Shown piece after piece: positions 32,876 to 43,665 of a stretch of 64,000 nucleotides of DNA. The stretch lies in NCBI GenBank assembly GCA_003254905.1, contig QANU01105365.1:153715-217714 (forward strand). The letters run 5' to 3'. This stretch comes from Nissolia schottii. Its lineage: Eukaryota > Streptophyta > Magnoliopsida > Fabales > Fabaceae. The notes under the pieces are model-generated. The model was not told the DNA's origin and did no database searches. It saw only the letters and a program-made list of their open reading frames with translations. The translations under genes and the position numbers were made by a program. Within the stretch, counting starts at the first letter, position 1, and the number at the start of each line of letters is the position of its first letter.

Positions 32876-33397
32876 TGTTAAAGTCTCATATTGACAAATT
32901 TTGAATTAAGTGAAGAGTATATATTTGGGAAGACTCATAAACCCATTGTCTTAAGGTTTTGGGTCAAGATGTGGCATCTAACCCGCTTTGTGTCTCACTT
33001 AGCTTGTTTGTTAAAATCTTCTCCGAGTCTGGACTCCCCCTAATCTCTTTAATGCCAACAAGTGTTACCAGAGTTGAGAGTTTAAACCCGACCTGGAATT
33101 TCCTCACAATGTTTGCACCTAGGTTTGGTGGTTCACCCAAGGAGGCGTGTTTGTGCTTGGAGTGTGGTACCAGCCCATGAGCTAGTTTGTTGTGAGAAGA
33201 AGCTTCTGTTGAAGGGGGGAGTGTACCAATGATGGGCTTTGAATTAAGTGAAGAGTATATATTTGGGAAGACTCATAAACTCATTACCTTAAAGATTTTG
33301 GGTCAAAATGTAGCGTCTAACCCGCTTTGTGTCTCACTTAACCCATTTATTAAAATCTCATCCGATTTTGAGCTCCCCTTACCACTTTAATGTCCAA
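32876..33397 (+). mobile_element. TRIM (miniature LTR retrotransposon)
   Basis: Two direct repeats of about 180 bp (32876-33060, TGTTAAAG...CCAACA; and 33222 to about 33397) share gaattaagtgaagagtatat and aacccgctttgtgtctcact. After the first comes agtgttaccagagttgag, close to the initiator-Met primer site. Before the second lies a polypurine tract (gaaggggggag, 33211-33221). The internal domain is only about 160 bp and has no coding capacity. This is the complete TRIM plan. No clear target duplication seen. Confidence 0.82.
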
Positions 33398-33514
33398 TGC
33401 ATAGGAAGTTTATAATATTCCCAAAATTTTACTATCTTGATAATTAGAATTGCATGTATAAGCTCTTGAATAGACCTTTTAATGAAGTAGTGACATGATT
33501 TCCAAGATCCACAA

Positions 33515-33800
33515 AATCTTGTTTGCCTATATGCTTTCAGCTTCATTAGAAAGTTGTTATTAGGAACTAAATGTATATGAATGCGTGTTTTGCATTTGGT
33601 TAGTTTATTAGTTTTTTATGACGAGAAAGTTTTTGACTGGGCTAGCCAATTGCAATAGTTCTTCCCTTATTGGTTTTTAAATTTCTCATGGTGTTTTGAG
33701 CAGAATAGAAGAAAGACATCGGATTACTGTCTTTTTTTTTCTCACCTCTATATATTATGGGCGGAGGAACTGAAGCTCGTGTTGTGCCCCAATTTTGTGA
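33515..33800 (-). pseudogene. Relic of the 2OG-oxygenase-like last exon
   Basis: On the minus strand the frame reads EKKKDSNPMSFFYSAQN... GRTIAIG. This parallels the last exon of the intact gene at 34729-34956 (SKKEDSISMAFLYSTQS...GRTISLG). No membrane-tail segment or upstream exons remain. It sits about 1 kb downstream of the intact gene and is also similar to 15010-15245. Confidence 0.75.
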
Positions 33801-33837
33801 TTTAGATTTTTTTTTTCTTGCATTAATATCTGAACTC

Positions 33838-33938
33838 TTCTTCTCAACACAGATTTTTTTTTGCTTCTTGAGTCTCAAACTCAAAACCTCTTTTAGAAAG
33901 GGGAACGAACTTGCCTATCACTAGGCTAACCTTGTGTT
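33838..33938 (-). repeat. SINE-like tRNA-derived repeat, copy 1
   Basis: The minus strand reads ...CTAGTGATAGGCAAGTTCGT...GAGTTTGAGACTCAAGAAGC. It is an inverted copy of 34413-34512. The spacing of a box-A-like (tagtgataggcaag) and box-B-like (gagtttgagactc) element suggests an old tRNA-derived SINE. Confidence 0.5.
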
Positions 33939-34412
33939 AATTTTGATTTTGATTTAAGTATTGGTAAAAGGAATTGTTTTTTATTATATGTTTGTCTTGT
34001 ATCTGATCTTGTGATTTCATTTGAGGATATGATTGTGCTCCTTATAACTCTTTTTTCTTATTGTTAAATATGTGTGTCAGATTGTTTTTCAGGCGTGAGA
34101 ACGAGATTGTGAAACCCTTTGCGGTTCTCATGAGAGGGTTGACAATGTTCCTCTAAATGACTATGTTCAAATACCAGAAATTGAAAGTAGAGGGACATTT
34201 TTAAGTAATAATGAATGTCATGTTAAATATGTTTTTAAGTGATGAGTTTTTTTTGAAGGGAAAGCTAAAATAACAATTCTTTTCATTAGGAGCATATCTA
34301 ACCTAGCCCTTTATAAAAAAAATTGAAAAAAAAATCTCCTAAAATAAAGTTGTTGTCTACTGTTTTGTATGCCTATGTTGCTTCTAGTACTTTTAAATTT
34401 GAGCGTAAAATC

Positions 34413-34512
34413 AACACAAAATTGGTCGAGTGATAGGTAAGATCGTTCCCTTTTTTAAAAAGTCACGGGTTCAAGACTCAAGAAAGAAAAAATCTATGTT
34501 AAAAGGAGCAAC
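34413..34512 (+). repeat. SINE-like tRNA-derived repeat, copy 2
   Basis: It contains tggtcgagtgataggtaag (box-A-like) and gggttcaagactc (box-B-like) about 35 bp apart, with an A-rich 3' side. Inverted relative to 33838-33938. Too degenerate for a tRNA gene. Confidence 0.5.
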
Positions 34513-34728
34513 TATAGTACCTTAAACTAGATTAATCAGCCTCGCTAACAGTGATGTCCAAATACCGATACAAACAACAGATTTCAGCATAGAAACACAA
34601 TTTCTCACAATCGTTGTAAAGGATGGAATTGTGGACCAGCTTATGAGTGGCAAGTGTACAAGTGTTAAGAGAACTCCAAGTATGAATACCAATTTTGCAT
34701 TTCATTTAGTTCACAATTATTTATTTGA

Positions 34729-36564
34729 CTACATCAAAAAGAATTTGTATACATAAATCACAACATGACACAAAAGGGTAAGAATTACAGCCAAAACGGC
34801 CTGCTGGCCAAGCGAAATAGTTCTTCCCCTATCAGAATGAAAATCGTTCTTGGTGCTTTGCGTGGAATACAGAAAAGCCATTGAAATGCTGTCTTCTTTC
34901 TTGCTTCTAAAGATTGGTCTTCCGATCACGTGCTTGTAGTGCCCACGACTAAATATCTGTAAGGGAGCAATAGTATGGATAATTGAGATACATAGATTAA
35001 TGTAACTCACAGTTCACACATCTAATAGTTAAATTATAACTACCTTCTACGTTAATTATTTGGTGGTTTCTTTGATGTTCTGCGGCGGAGTATTGTATTC
35101 CGTTTTACCGAATTTGTTTATTTTTAACAATTTTTAAAAAATTTAATTCATCCAATTTTTATGTATGTCATGATTTAATGTGAAAAATTAATGTTTTTTA
35201 ATATAATATTTTTTCGAGAAAAGCTCATTCCGATCCATTTAATTCATTTCTTTCACTTTTTGGGTATATTCAAAAATTAATGTATCTACAAAAAAAAAGT
35301 GAAAGTGACAAATAAAATAGATGAGGGGGAGTATATCATAATGACCATTGAATTTTTAAAACCTATTATAAATTGGTTATTCCAATAATTTGACCAAATG
35401 AAAAATTGATTAATATCATATGAAATATAGAATGATAGTAAAGTTCAATGAGTTTAATTTTAAAAATGAACAAATTTAGTAAGAACGATAAAATACTATG
35501 TGCGGGGGGCACCAGACCTAATTATTTATGTCAAGTTCTTATTTAAAAAAAGAGAGTATGTTGCACATTGTGCATAAATAAATAAACAAAAAATAGAGGA
35601 TCAAAAAGGGTAAACCAACCTGGGTTTGATCTCCACCGGTGATTATAAGGGCACCTTCTTCAGGGAAGAAAGAGAGCCAACTTTTCTTAGAGTAAACATG
35701 AAACTCAGAAGAACCATCACATACATGCAAGCACAAGGAGTGTGAGTAATCGGTTCCCCTTATAAGCATTCTGATCACGTCATATTTTAAAGAGTTAGCC
35801 CATCGTTCTTCTGTGACGTTATCTTGGCGATGCTTGTACACACAACAAAGTGTCCCGAGATGATCATATTCATGCCCATGATGATGATCATCGTTATGAT
35901 GATCAAAATCGAGATCAGCATGATCACCTGCAAATTTTCTAGGAATTTTTTGCATTATCACGGGTAAGATTTTCTCGGCCAACGTCTCTATGCGTAGTAG
36001 AAGAGTTTCCATCTTCTTGCTGCAAGTCAAAGAAGTTCAACAACATTGAGTATTAGAATTAGGTGGTATAACTCGACTCTTTGTGAAACATAACATGCGC
36101 AAGCGACTATTATTTATCGGATAAATTTCAATATTGTTATTATTAGAATCGAATGAATTTAACTCAATTTTTAAAATTATTTGATCCGTCCACTTTTACG
36201 TATTGCTTTTAACAAATGAACACAGATTAACAAAGTAATTACACATATTTAAATAAAATATTAAGTATTTAGACTAAATTATTTTTATAAGAAATTGCAA
36301 TACAATTAATACAATACAGAAAGTTCATAATAAATAAGGACATAGTTAAAATATAATAATTAATATTTTCTTAACCTAATCAAATTACAACTAATTTTAG
36401 ATAAATTTTAGTTGAAACGTGACATATAAAAGTAGGCAGATGGAGTAGCTTATAGTAAAAGGTTACTAAAGCTATAAATAAAGAGAAAAATATTTGCATA
36501 GGGTTAGATCACATCTAATATATGGTAAAAAAACCTTATTGATCTCTGATTTTAATTTGTATTA

Positions 36565-36605
<41 letters not shown>

Positions 36606-39016
36606 GAAAAATCAATATAGTTCATGAGGTTACTAGAATTAAGCCCATTCGTGAATATATTGTCAATTTGTCATGGAAAATCATGACAAGTGATCATTGC
36701 ATGCGTGCAATGCATTGTCGTCATCTTGAGACATAATTAATAAATGTGTTTATTGTTGACACTCATAATTACTGCATGTGATCTTTTAACACCAAAAAAA
36801 AAGGTGTAAAGTTGTTTGCTCTAAGTTTTGTAAATTTATTTTAGCTGACCAGCCAGCTCAATTATTATGCTGGATCTTAACTAAGCAAGCACTAACATTT
36901 TACTTTTTCGCCACTCTTTGCGTGTGACGAACAATAATGTGCTTCTTTCTTTCTTCTTTCTTTAAAACTAAACTTTTCCAAGATTAAATGAATATTAGAA
37001 TCTAATGAAGAACCTAGCTACACTATCTAAACTACATAGCACTTACAATCATACTTACTCCCTTACATTAGCAGATTAATCATAGAATCCAAATCCAAGC
37101 TTAAGATTTATAAATCGAAGATGTAAATATGACGACTCTTGCACTTTATACTGGACATTACAATATTTAACATTATCATAAAAGAGACAAAAAGAAATCA
37201 AAATTGCATGATAGTACCAGGATTGCACTTTTGCCAAGTCTATGCACTGGTGCACCATTGGTTTACTTATAAGATGTTGGATCATATAAGCATAATTGTA
37301 ACTTACGTCAAGATTTTGATCTTTGATGAACCACGCGCTATAAAGACTTAGCTTCTATATCCATGGCTCCCTCCGTTCTATTTTAACTGTAACTTTGAAC
37401 AATTTTCTTCTTATCTAAATTATTTGTCATTCTTACTTTTCAAGATAAAATTTGTTATTATGTTTACAGTTGTACTCATAATTTATTAATTTTAAAAATA
37501 GTAACTTTTTAATATTATTTCTATCATTCTTTTCATTATGAAATATTTTAATTAAATTAAATAATGATACTTTAGTAAACTAACCCTTTAAATTATTATT
37601 GATTATATATTTTTTAATACCTGTACATTTAGATATAGTGACACTTAAATGGTCCTAAGGTCGTCCATGACTATCACTGTCATTTGGGAAAAATCTAATT
37701 TACCCATTTAACTTCAGATTTTTTGTTTTGCTGATCAAACTTTAAAAATGTGCAACAAAATCCTTAAACTTTACTATGGATGCAATTTAGTCTTTTTATC
37801 AAATTCTTTTGTCAAATATAAGATTTTTCACATTTAAAAGCTTCAAGACCCAAATATACTAAAACATAAATAAAAGGCGATAAATTAAACCTTGTTTAAC
37901 AAATTTTTTATATAAAACATAGTCCCGTAACTTGTTTGTTTATGACAATTTTCATTAATGTTTGATGAAAAATCATTTTAAAGCACTAAAATGCACAATT
38001 AAAAAATCACACTAAATTAAACGGGATAAATAAGAGTTTTCCCTTATTATTTTGATGCAACCATCATCTCCCTTCCATAGCTAGCCTGTTACTATAATTT
38101 GTAGTTTCCTGAATTTCTATTAGTTTACTGTTACCTATAGATTAAACTCTCTGCATTAACATATATATGATTGCATTATAGCGTAAAAGTTATGGTTATA
38201 TTATATCAAAATTAAGATTGTAATTTGTATGCATTAACAAACTAACATTACAAAAACTTATTTACACAGCCATTTAATCATATATTTTTATATTCATAAT
38301 TTTTGAAGTAATAAATGAAAAAGTAAAACGTATTTTTACTAACATGACCATATTTAATTGAATAACTATATAAAAAAAGGTTTTATGTTATTCATGCATA
38401 CAAATTAAACTTCAAAATTAATCCCTATAATTATTATAGACCGATGTGCTAGAGTTATATGGCACGGATATATATAAAAATAACATTACCTGAAATTTGG
38501 ATATCCAATTGGCCACATTCCCTCCATTCTCAACTTCAATTCTTCATCTCTGCACCACACAAACTCTTCACAAACCTCATCACCCCCCTCTTCCTCCTCC
38601 TCCCCAGCATGATATGCCTCGAACCCCCACGGTCTCTCCAGAGACCTCGTCGCCGCCGCTCTCTTCCTCGCCGGAACCTCAAAGACTCCGCCGGCGGCCT
38701 TCGCGGCGGATGCCACCATCTCCCTCGGAATCCCGTGGTTCACGAGCTGGAAGCACCCGATCCTCGCCATGGCGTCCGAAACGACAGCGCACTGCTCGTC
38801 GTCACTGTGGAGACACAGCGACACAAAATCGACCTTGGGAGGGGTTTCTAGAAGCTTCTGCTTCGGGAAGATCTTATCGGGAAGCACGAGATCCGGTACG
38901 CGGAGTGAGGATTCCAAAAACTCCGTCAAAACGTCGTCGTTCTTGAACGAGGATCTCCGGCCGGAAGCCACCGGAGACGGCGGCGGAGCGCGAAAATCGA
39001 CGGCTGTTTCCGGCAT
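34729..39016 (-). CDS. 2OG-Fe(II) oxygenase-like protein, probable pseudoenzyme with a hydrophobic tail
   Basis: Three exons: 39016-38490, 36019-35620, 34956-34729; 384 residues, junctions in phase. The N-terminal DIOX_N-type domain reads LPDKIFPKQ, VDFVSLCL, MARIGCFQLVNHGIP. The C-terminal jelly-roll follows from about residue 230 (FHVYSKKSWLSFFPEEGALI, then IITGGDQTQ). Residues about 208-229 form a His/Asp-rich loop. The iron motif HxD appears as GTD (RGTDYSHSLCL), the distal His as Gly (YKHVIGRPI) and the 2OG-binding RxS as SIS (KEDSISMAF). The last 25 residues (from QQAVLAVILTLL) are hydrophobic, like a tail anchor. Family members oxidise small molecules such as gibberellin; this one probably cannot. 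A decayed copy of its last exon lies at 33.5 kb. Confidence 0.85.
36020..38489 (-). other. Intron 1 of the 2OG-oxygenase-like gene
   Basis: 2.47 kb, AT-rich, with an (AT)n tract at about 36569-36600. I see no gene within it. The 37640-38040 part has alternating ttaaactt/aagttt motifs suggestive of a decayed MITE, but I could not define ends. Confidence 0.6.
36569..36600. repeat. (AT)n microsatellite
   Basis: About sixteen AT dinucleotides within the oxygenase-like gene's first intron. Confidence 0.9.
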
Positions 39017-39130
39017 CTGTTCGCGGCGTTAATTAATTTAGCTCTGGGCGTCTTTTTTGTTTTTTTGGTGTGTGTGGGGAATTTTGGATGAGCTTGTTTG
39101 TGAGAGCGGTTATTTATTTTGAATGGTTTG
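39017..39130 (-). promoter_or_regulatory. 5' region of the 2OG-oxygenase-like gene
   Basis: GC-richer sequence directly upstream of the ATG (39016), with a minus-strand AAATAACC-type AT box near 39108-39116 that could act as a TATA element. No clear regulatory sites. Confidence 0.3.
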
Positions 39131-39515
39131 AAAGAGAGTGAGAGTGAGTGTAGAAAAAGCGCGTGGGGCAGCGATGATGGCGTGTCGCGCGCGACGCAGA
39201 CATGGGGTTCCCGGGAATCATGACGACGTCGTTTGCTTTTGTTCTTTTTTGGTTCTGCTTTCTATCTTTGGTTGCTTCTTCTTCCTTTACAGCAATGTTA
39301 CTACCAGTGGGTGGCTCCATCGTTTGAAAGGAAAAGGAATGAGTAACATGATTACTGGTAGTGATTTTTGTTAATGTTTCAGGTGGGGGCTATCCATGTG
39401 TTGTATTATATTACACCTTTTGTTACAGTTCAAGTTCGAGGCCTTCTTAGTTTTGAGATTGGTTTATTTAACCTTTACTAAAATTGGATGAGAAATGATA
39501 TTGATATTTATAGAC

Positions 39516-39858
39516 TGTATTTGGTTGTTGAAACAAGAGTAAAATATAGACATATGGGAATAGACATATAAAATATATGACTAAAAGTCAGTCTTTTACT
39601 CTGTTTAGTAATGATATACAAGATATAATTTATTATATCTGTATCATGTTTGATTTTGTAGTGAAAAGACATAAAACATGACTTAAAATATCTTTTGGGT
39701 CTCATTCTCAATCATTCATAATTTCATTAAAATTGTCTCTATCTCTGTCCTCATGTCCCAGCAAAATAGATACATAAAAAATACACTAATTTTATTAAAT
39801 AAGATTTTGTATCTTTGTGTCTTTATATTTGTGTTTTTATATCAACAATCAAATGATG
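39516..39858. mobile_element. MITE-like element, about 343 bp
   Basis: The left end tgtatttggttgttgaaac and the reversed right end catttgattgttgatataa form an imperfect inverted repeat. The interior has the tagacata/gtgtctttat alternation common in dicot MITEs. Target duplication not resolved. Confidence 0.45.
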
Positions 39859-40119
39859 TAATATCATTTAATGATGGATAAATAATAAATCAATACTATA
39901 TCTTACACTAAATAAATACAAATATTATTTCTGACGGGAAAAATAGTTTGGGTTGAGAGTGATTTTAAAGTGAAGTTATTTAGATTGGCAGTATTCTTTG
40001 AAAGCAATTTCAACAAATTACTAGTCTAACCTTTTTATTTTTACAATGATTAATGGTGGAGGAACATGGTGATAGATAATGAGATCAAAATGAAAGCACC
40101 AAATTGATATGTAATATGT

Positions 40120-41105
40120 AAAAGTATGCTAAAACTACTCCTAAAGTAAAAAAGGAGTAAAAACTAAAAGATTAAAATATTTTTTGTTTGCTTCATTCCA
40201 TAAAAGAAAACTATATTTATAGGATGATATAACATATCAAAACTTTCTAAAGGTTTCTCTATCTTAACACATGTCGTCATCACATATTAACATGCTCTAC
40301 TAGTGACACCTACCCTATTTGAATATTCATATGAATATTCTTACTATCATTAATCCTAATAGTATTATTTATCCATAACCTATGATTGCCTACCGGTACC
40401 AAAGCCCCTCCCACGATGAGATTACTCCCAGACCCCTATTTAGCACTCACAGTTATTGAGCTCTAACTAATTTAGTAGAAGTTTACAATCTGTTATGATT
40501 AGTTATGGTTGGAGTAATTCACACGTGTTCAATGTATCCTTAAATTAGTTAGCTAGGCAACTACATATTCATAAAGGTGAACGGTAAACTAAACCATTCA
40601 TTGCATATTCCAATTCATTTATCAGAATTCTCAAACCCTCACTTTCACTCCCTAGTTCTCATTCTCTTTTACTCACTCTCTAGACCTAATACCTAATATG
40701 GTATCGGAGCTCCAAGAATCCATGGAAGCTCTAATTTTTTTTTCTTGGTATCAAGAACCCAAAGCTATTGCTCATACACACACTCTTCGCAGTCACTAGG
40801 TTTCAACTTTTTAACTCCCCTTTTCTTTTCTCATTTCCCCTTAACCCTAATTTCTCACTTGTTTTTGTGCACTCTGCAACTGTGCACCCTACAATGACTC
40901 ACCAACCAACAGCAAAGGAGCTTGCTACACAACTCACGAAGGAGGTGTCACCATTGAAGCCCCTAGTTCATGAACAAGGCGAACCTCAAAGTTCGTCGCC
41001 AATTTCTTTCTCATACCTTGAAGTTCACTGTCAATGTTGCAAAAACAGTAAATCTTGTGATCCTCCCCCTCAATCTCCTCTCGTGTTGTTCGGTGGAATG
41101 GTTTA
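40120..41105 (+). mobile_element. 5' fragment of a copia retrotransposon
   Basis: At 40698 tatggtatcggagctccaag closely resembles the copia initiator-Met primer site. The preceding about 570 bp, ending cctaata, would be the 5' LTR. Downstream an ATG at 40893 opens a gag-like start (MTHQPTAKELATQLTKEVS) that soon loses similarity. No protease to RNase H domains follow, so only the 5' end survives. The LTR left boundary is a guess. Confidence 0.5.
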
Positions 41106-41999
41106 AGATTCATGGATTTAAATTTAAGTTATTAATTCTTACACACTTAAAATTTATTTTTGTAAATCCAAAATCTCCTTAATCTTAAGGAAACAAGTTT
41201 ATAGAATCTCAAAATTTTTAAAGAGATAAATTAAACTAAAAAATTGAAATAAAATTGAACGGATATAAGTAAGAAATGACCACAAAAAAGATTTATCTTG
41301 ACTTAATTTCAATGTAAAATCTACATTCAATCCCCACCACAAGTAGTATTTTTATCTTCAATGTTGAATTTCTATTACAAATGCCAATACCAAAAAGAAG
41401 AGTATCACAAGCCCTCATAATCTCCTAAATCTAAACACACACACAGATCTCACAAATTCAAAAATGCCTTTTTAAACACTACTCCAAGCCTGTTTAACTC
41501 TCAAAGAAACAATGAATGGTCTTGACTTTTGTAAAATCTCTAAATTACTTCCCTTTTCCTTTTCACTCAAGAAATAAATCCTATGAGCATATTTGCTCTT
41601 CTCCAAATTTCAACAGGATTTGAAGATAATGATTTTTGAGGGAAGAAAAGAAGAAGAAAGGAAATGAAAATAGAAACTTAAAAGTTTTTCAGCTCAGATT
41701 CTGGTGATGTTTTCTCTCTTTTTCTCTACTTTCTTTCTTCTTGTTTTTGGCTATTTGAGCTGAAAAGAAATCAGACTCTTGCAGGCTTTTTCTCTGCCCA
41801 TTTCAGAGGTGGTTGAGCTGTCAATCCTTCATTTGTTCAAGCCTTGTCCTTGCCTATGAGTTGTCCTTGTATGTGCTATCAAAGATAATCTATTGCAACT
41901 ATCTTTGTCCTTGCTGTTTTGAAATTCTGAGATGAAGCTTCCAAACAATGACGTTGTCCATTGGTTCCTTCTAAATTTTGGATGATTATTTTTGTTGAC
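41106..41999. other. Noncoding spacer
   Basis: No gene supported. Probably retrotransposon-derived, as it lies between two copia-like fragments. Confidence 0.4.
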
Positions 42000-42185
42000 T
42001 CAATCTTGATAGTCCTTCATTTTCTTTGTGAATTTTGCCTTCAACAGGTCCATGAAATAGGCTTTACTTGTCCACTGAAATCTAGTCTCTATGGCAGCCC
42101 ATGTTTCACAAATTTTGGGCCCCTTGACTTCAGGATATTCAAGAAACATAAGAGATGTTACAACACCAGCAATGTTGTTCTTCAT
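42000..42185 (-). pseudogene. Possible copia gag fragment
   Basis: Minus-strand frame TWAAIETRFQWTSKAYFMDL, then LLKAKFTKKMKDY, resembles the UBN2-type gag helix region (W..IE.RF....A....L...F...KM). It is short and isolated. Confidence 0.35.
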
Positions 42186-42722
42186 ATAATTGAGTCAACC
42201 CTTTCTATTGACCTTATTTGTGGGTCATGATTTATGTTGAGCCTGTGCTATTGTTATACATCCAAAACATTCACACAAGCACATTAGAAATTTCAAATAA
42301 TATTTGCCATTACTTATTCTAGAAATTGTTTTGGAACCAACAAGGTGGATTTGTGTTGAGTTAATTAATCTTTGTTTCCTATTTTTCGCAATTCTATATT
42401 ATTTAAAATAATGCCTTTAGGATCCCCACAAGAAGGTGGGTATCTGCAGGAACGGGAGATAAGGTAAATTTCTCCCCACGACAAGGATTGGGGACGGGGA
42501 TAAGCACAAATTTGGATGTTCGAGGCAAGGATCAGGGGTACTACCCTGCCTTGGCCGATTGCTATCACTATCTGAGACTAAAAACACTGAGAATCATTTT
42601 ATAGCGTAAGTTTTAACTCCCACTGTGTGCTATAAACTTAGTCCTATTTACTTCCACATGCTTTTTATCTTATGAACCAATGGATCAATCTATGGCTCAC
42701 ATGATAAATCTAATTCAAATAC

Positions 42723-43209
42723 TGTTCCGAAGTATGCACCTCGGAACACGCTCTGATCCTGGAGCTTTAAGGTCTCTGGAACGATCTCTGAACTAGCATT
42801 GCAGTGGGTACCTGCAAACACTCTAACGCTCAAGTAAGCAAGGGCTTTAGGGAGTATAGTAAGTGATAATCAGATGGCTCTCATACCTGGGGTACGGGTT
42901 ATTATATAGCCAGGATGGTTGAGGTCTTTTCTCGTGTCACGGTGGCGGGAGAATATCTCGAGTCCGCGTGCTGCGGTGGTGGGAGGATATCTCGGAGCCG
43001 TTGAGTCCGCGTAGGCGGGGGGAGGATATCTCGGAGTAGTTGAGTCCGCGTAGGCGGGAGAGGATATCTCGAGCTGTTGAGTTTCTAGAAGGTGGATAGA
43101 AGGGTTCTCCTGGGCCTTGCGATTGGACCGTATGATTCGTGAGGATCCGAGGAGTGTTGGGCTTGGGGTACGGGTCGCTAGGATGGGCCTGGTGGCCCAG
43201 TCCGTAACA
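42723..43209 (-). mobile_element. Solo LTR, 487 bp
   Basis: Termini TG...CA (tgttccgaagt...cagtccgtaaca) with a perfect 5-bp target duplication, aatac, at 42718-42722 and 43210-43214. It is the same family as the LTR at 52825-53231 in opposite orientation: reversed it starts TGTTACGGACTGGGCC against TGTTATGGATTGGGCC. It includes about three tandem copies of a repeat with gtccgcgtaggcggg and gaggatatctcg (42945-43080). It formed by LTR-LTR recombination. Confidence 0.88.
42945..43080. repeat. Tandem repeat inside the solo LTR
   Basis: About three copies of a 45-50 bp GC-rich unit (ggaggatatctcggag...ttgagtccgcgtaggcgg). It creates a spurious Pro/Tyr/Ala-rich minus-strand frame. Confidence 0.75.
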
Positions 43210-43370
43210 AATACCAAGCTAGACTTGACAAAATTATTAACATAGAGAAAATTATCAACATAGTTGATTTGTATGCGTATTGAACATGATTGATGCTTTC
43301 TTCTATGTATTGCAAATTGTGACCAACACCTTTGCCCACTATCCTATAAACTTACTTCACTTAATTTAAA

Positions 43371-43656
43371 GGGTCAATATTCTATTTGGTCCATGGACTT
43401 TACCCTCTTATCTTAGTTAGTCCCTCAACTTGTCTTTGTAAACGTTGAACTTGTTACCTTAAGTAATTCCTGAACATTCATAAAATTACCTTAAGTAGTC
43501 CTTGAACAATCTAACTATTTTCTCTTGAGACATGGGGGTAAGGACTAATGAGTCCAATGTTTGTAAAATCTAGGGACTAACTAATCATTTTTTTTAAGTT
43601 AAAGGACCAATTAAAACATAAGTGTAAAGTCCAAGGACCAAATAGAGTATTAACCA
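43371..43656. mobile_element. Mutator-type MITE, 286 bp
   Basis: Long terminal inverted repeats of about 36 bp (left GGTCAATATTCTATTTGGTC; right end, reversed, GGTTAATACTCTATTTGGTC) and a perfect 9-bp target duplication, taatttaaa, at 43362-43370 and 43657-43665. No coding capacity. A different family from the 6.2/11.3-kb pair. Confidence 0.88.
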
Positions 43657-43665
43657 TAATTTAAA

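Noticed and set aside
34081-34156. Short exon-like frame (RRENEIVKPFAVLMRGLTMFL, stop)
   Set aside because: Too short and without a recognised family or partner exon; it may be debris of the region.
34413-34512. tRNA gene
   Set aside because: Box-like motifs are present but no cloverleaf with paired acceptor stem can be drawn; scored as a SINE-like repeat.
37640-38050. Possible MITE in the oxygenase intron
   Set aside because: Alternating complementary motifs exist but no inverted termini or target duplication could be defined.
38459-38946. Plus-strand open frames of 130 and 149 codons over the oxygenase first exon
   Set aside because: Antisense to a GC-rich coding exon with clear oxygenase homology; Pro/Arg/Ser-rich artefacts.
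42870-43217. Minus-strand frame with repeated YADST.PRYPP motifs
   Set aside because: It lies wholly inside a solo LTR with a defined target duplication; the repeats are the LTR's tandem DNA repeat.
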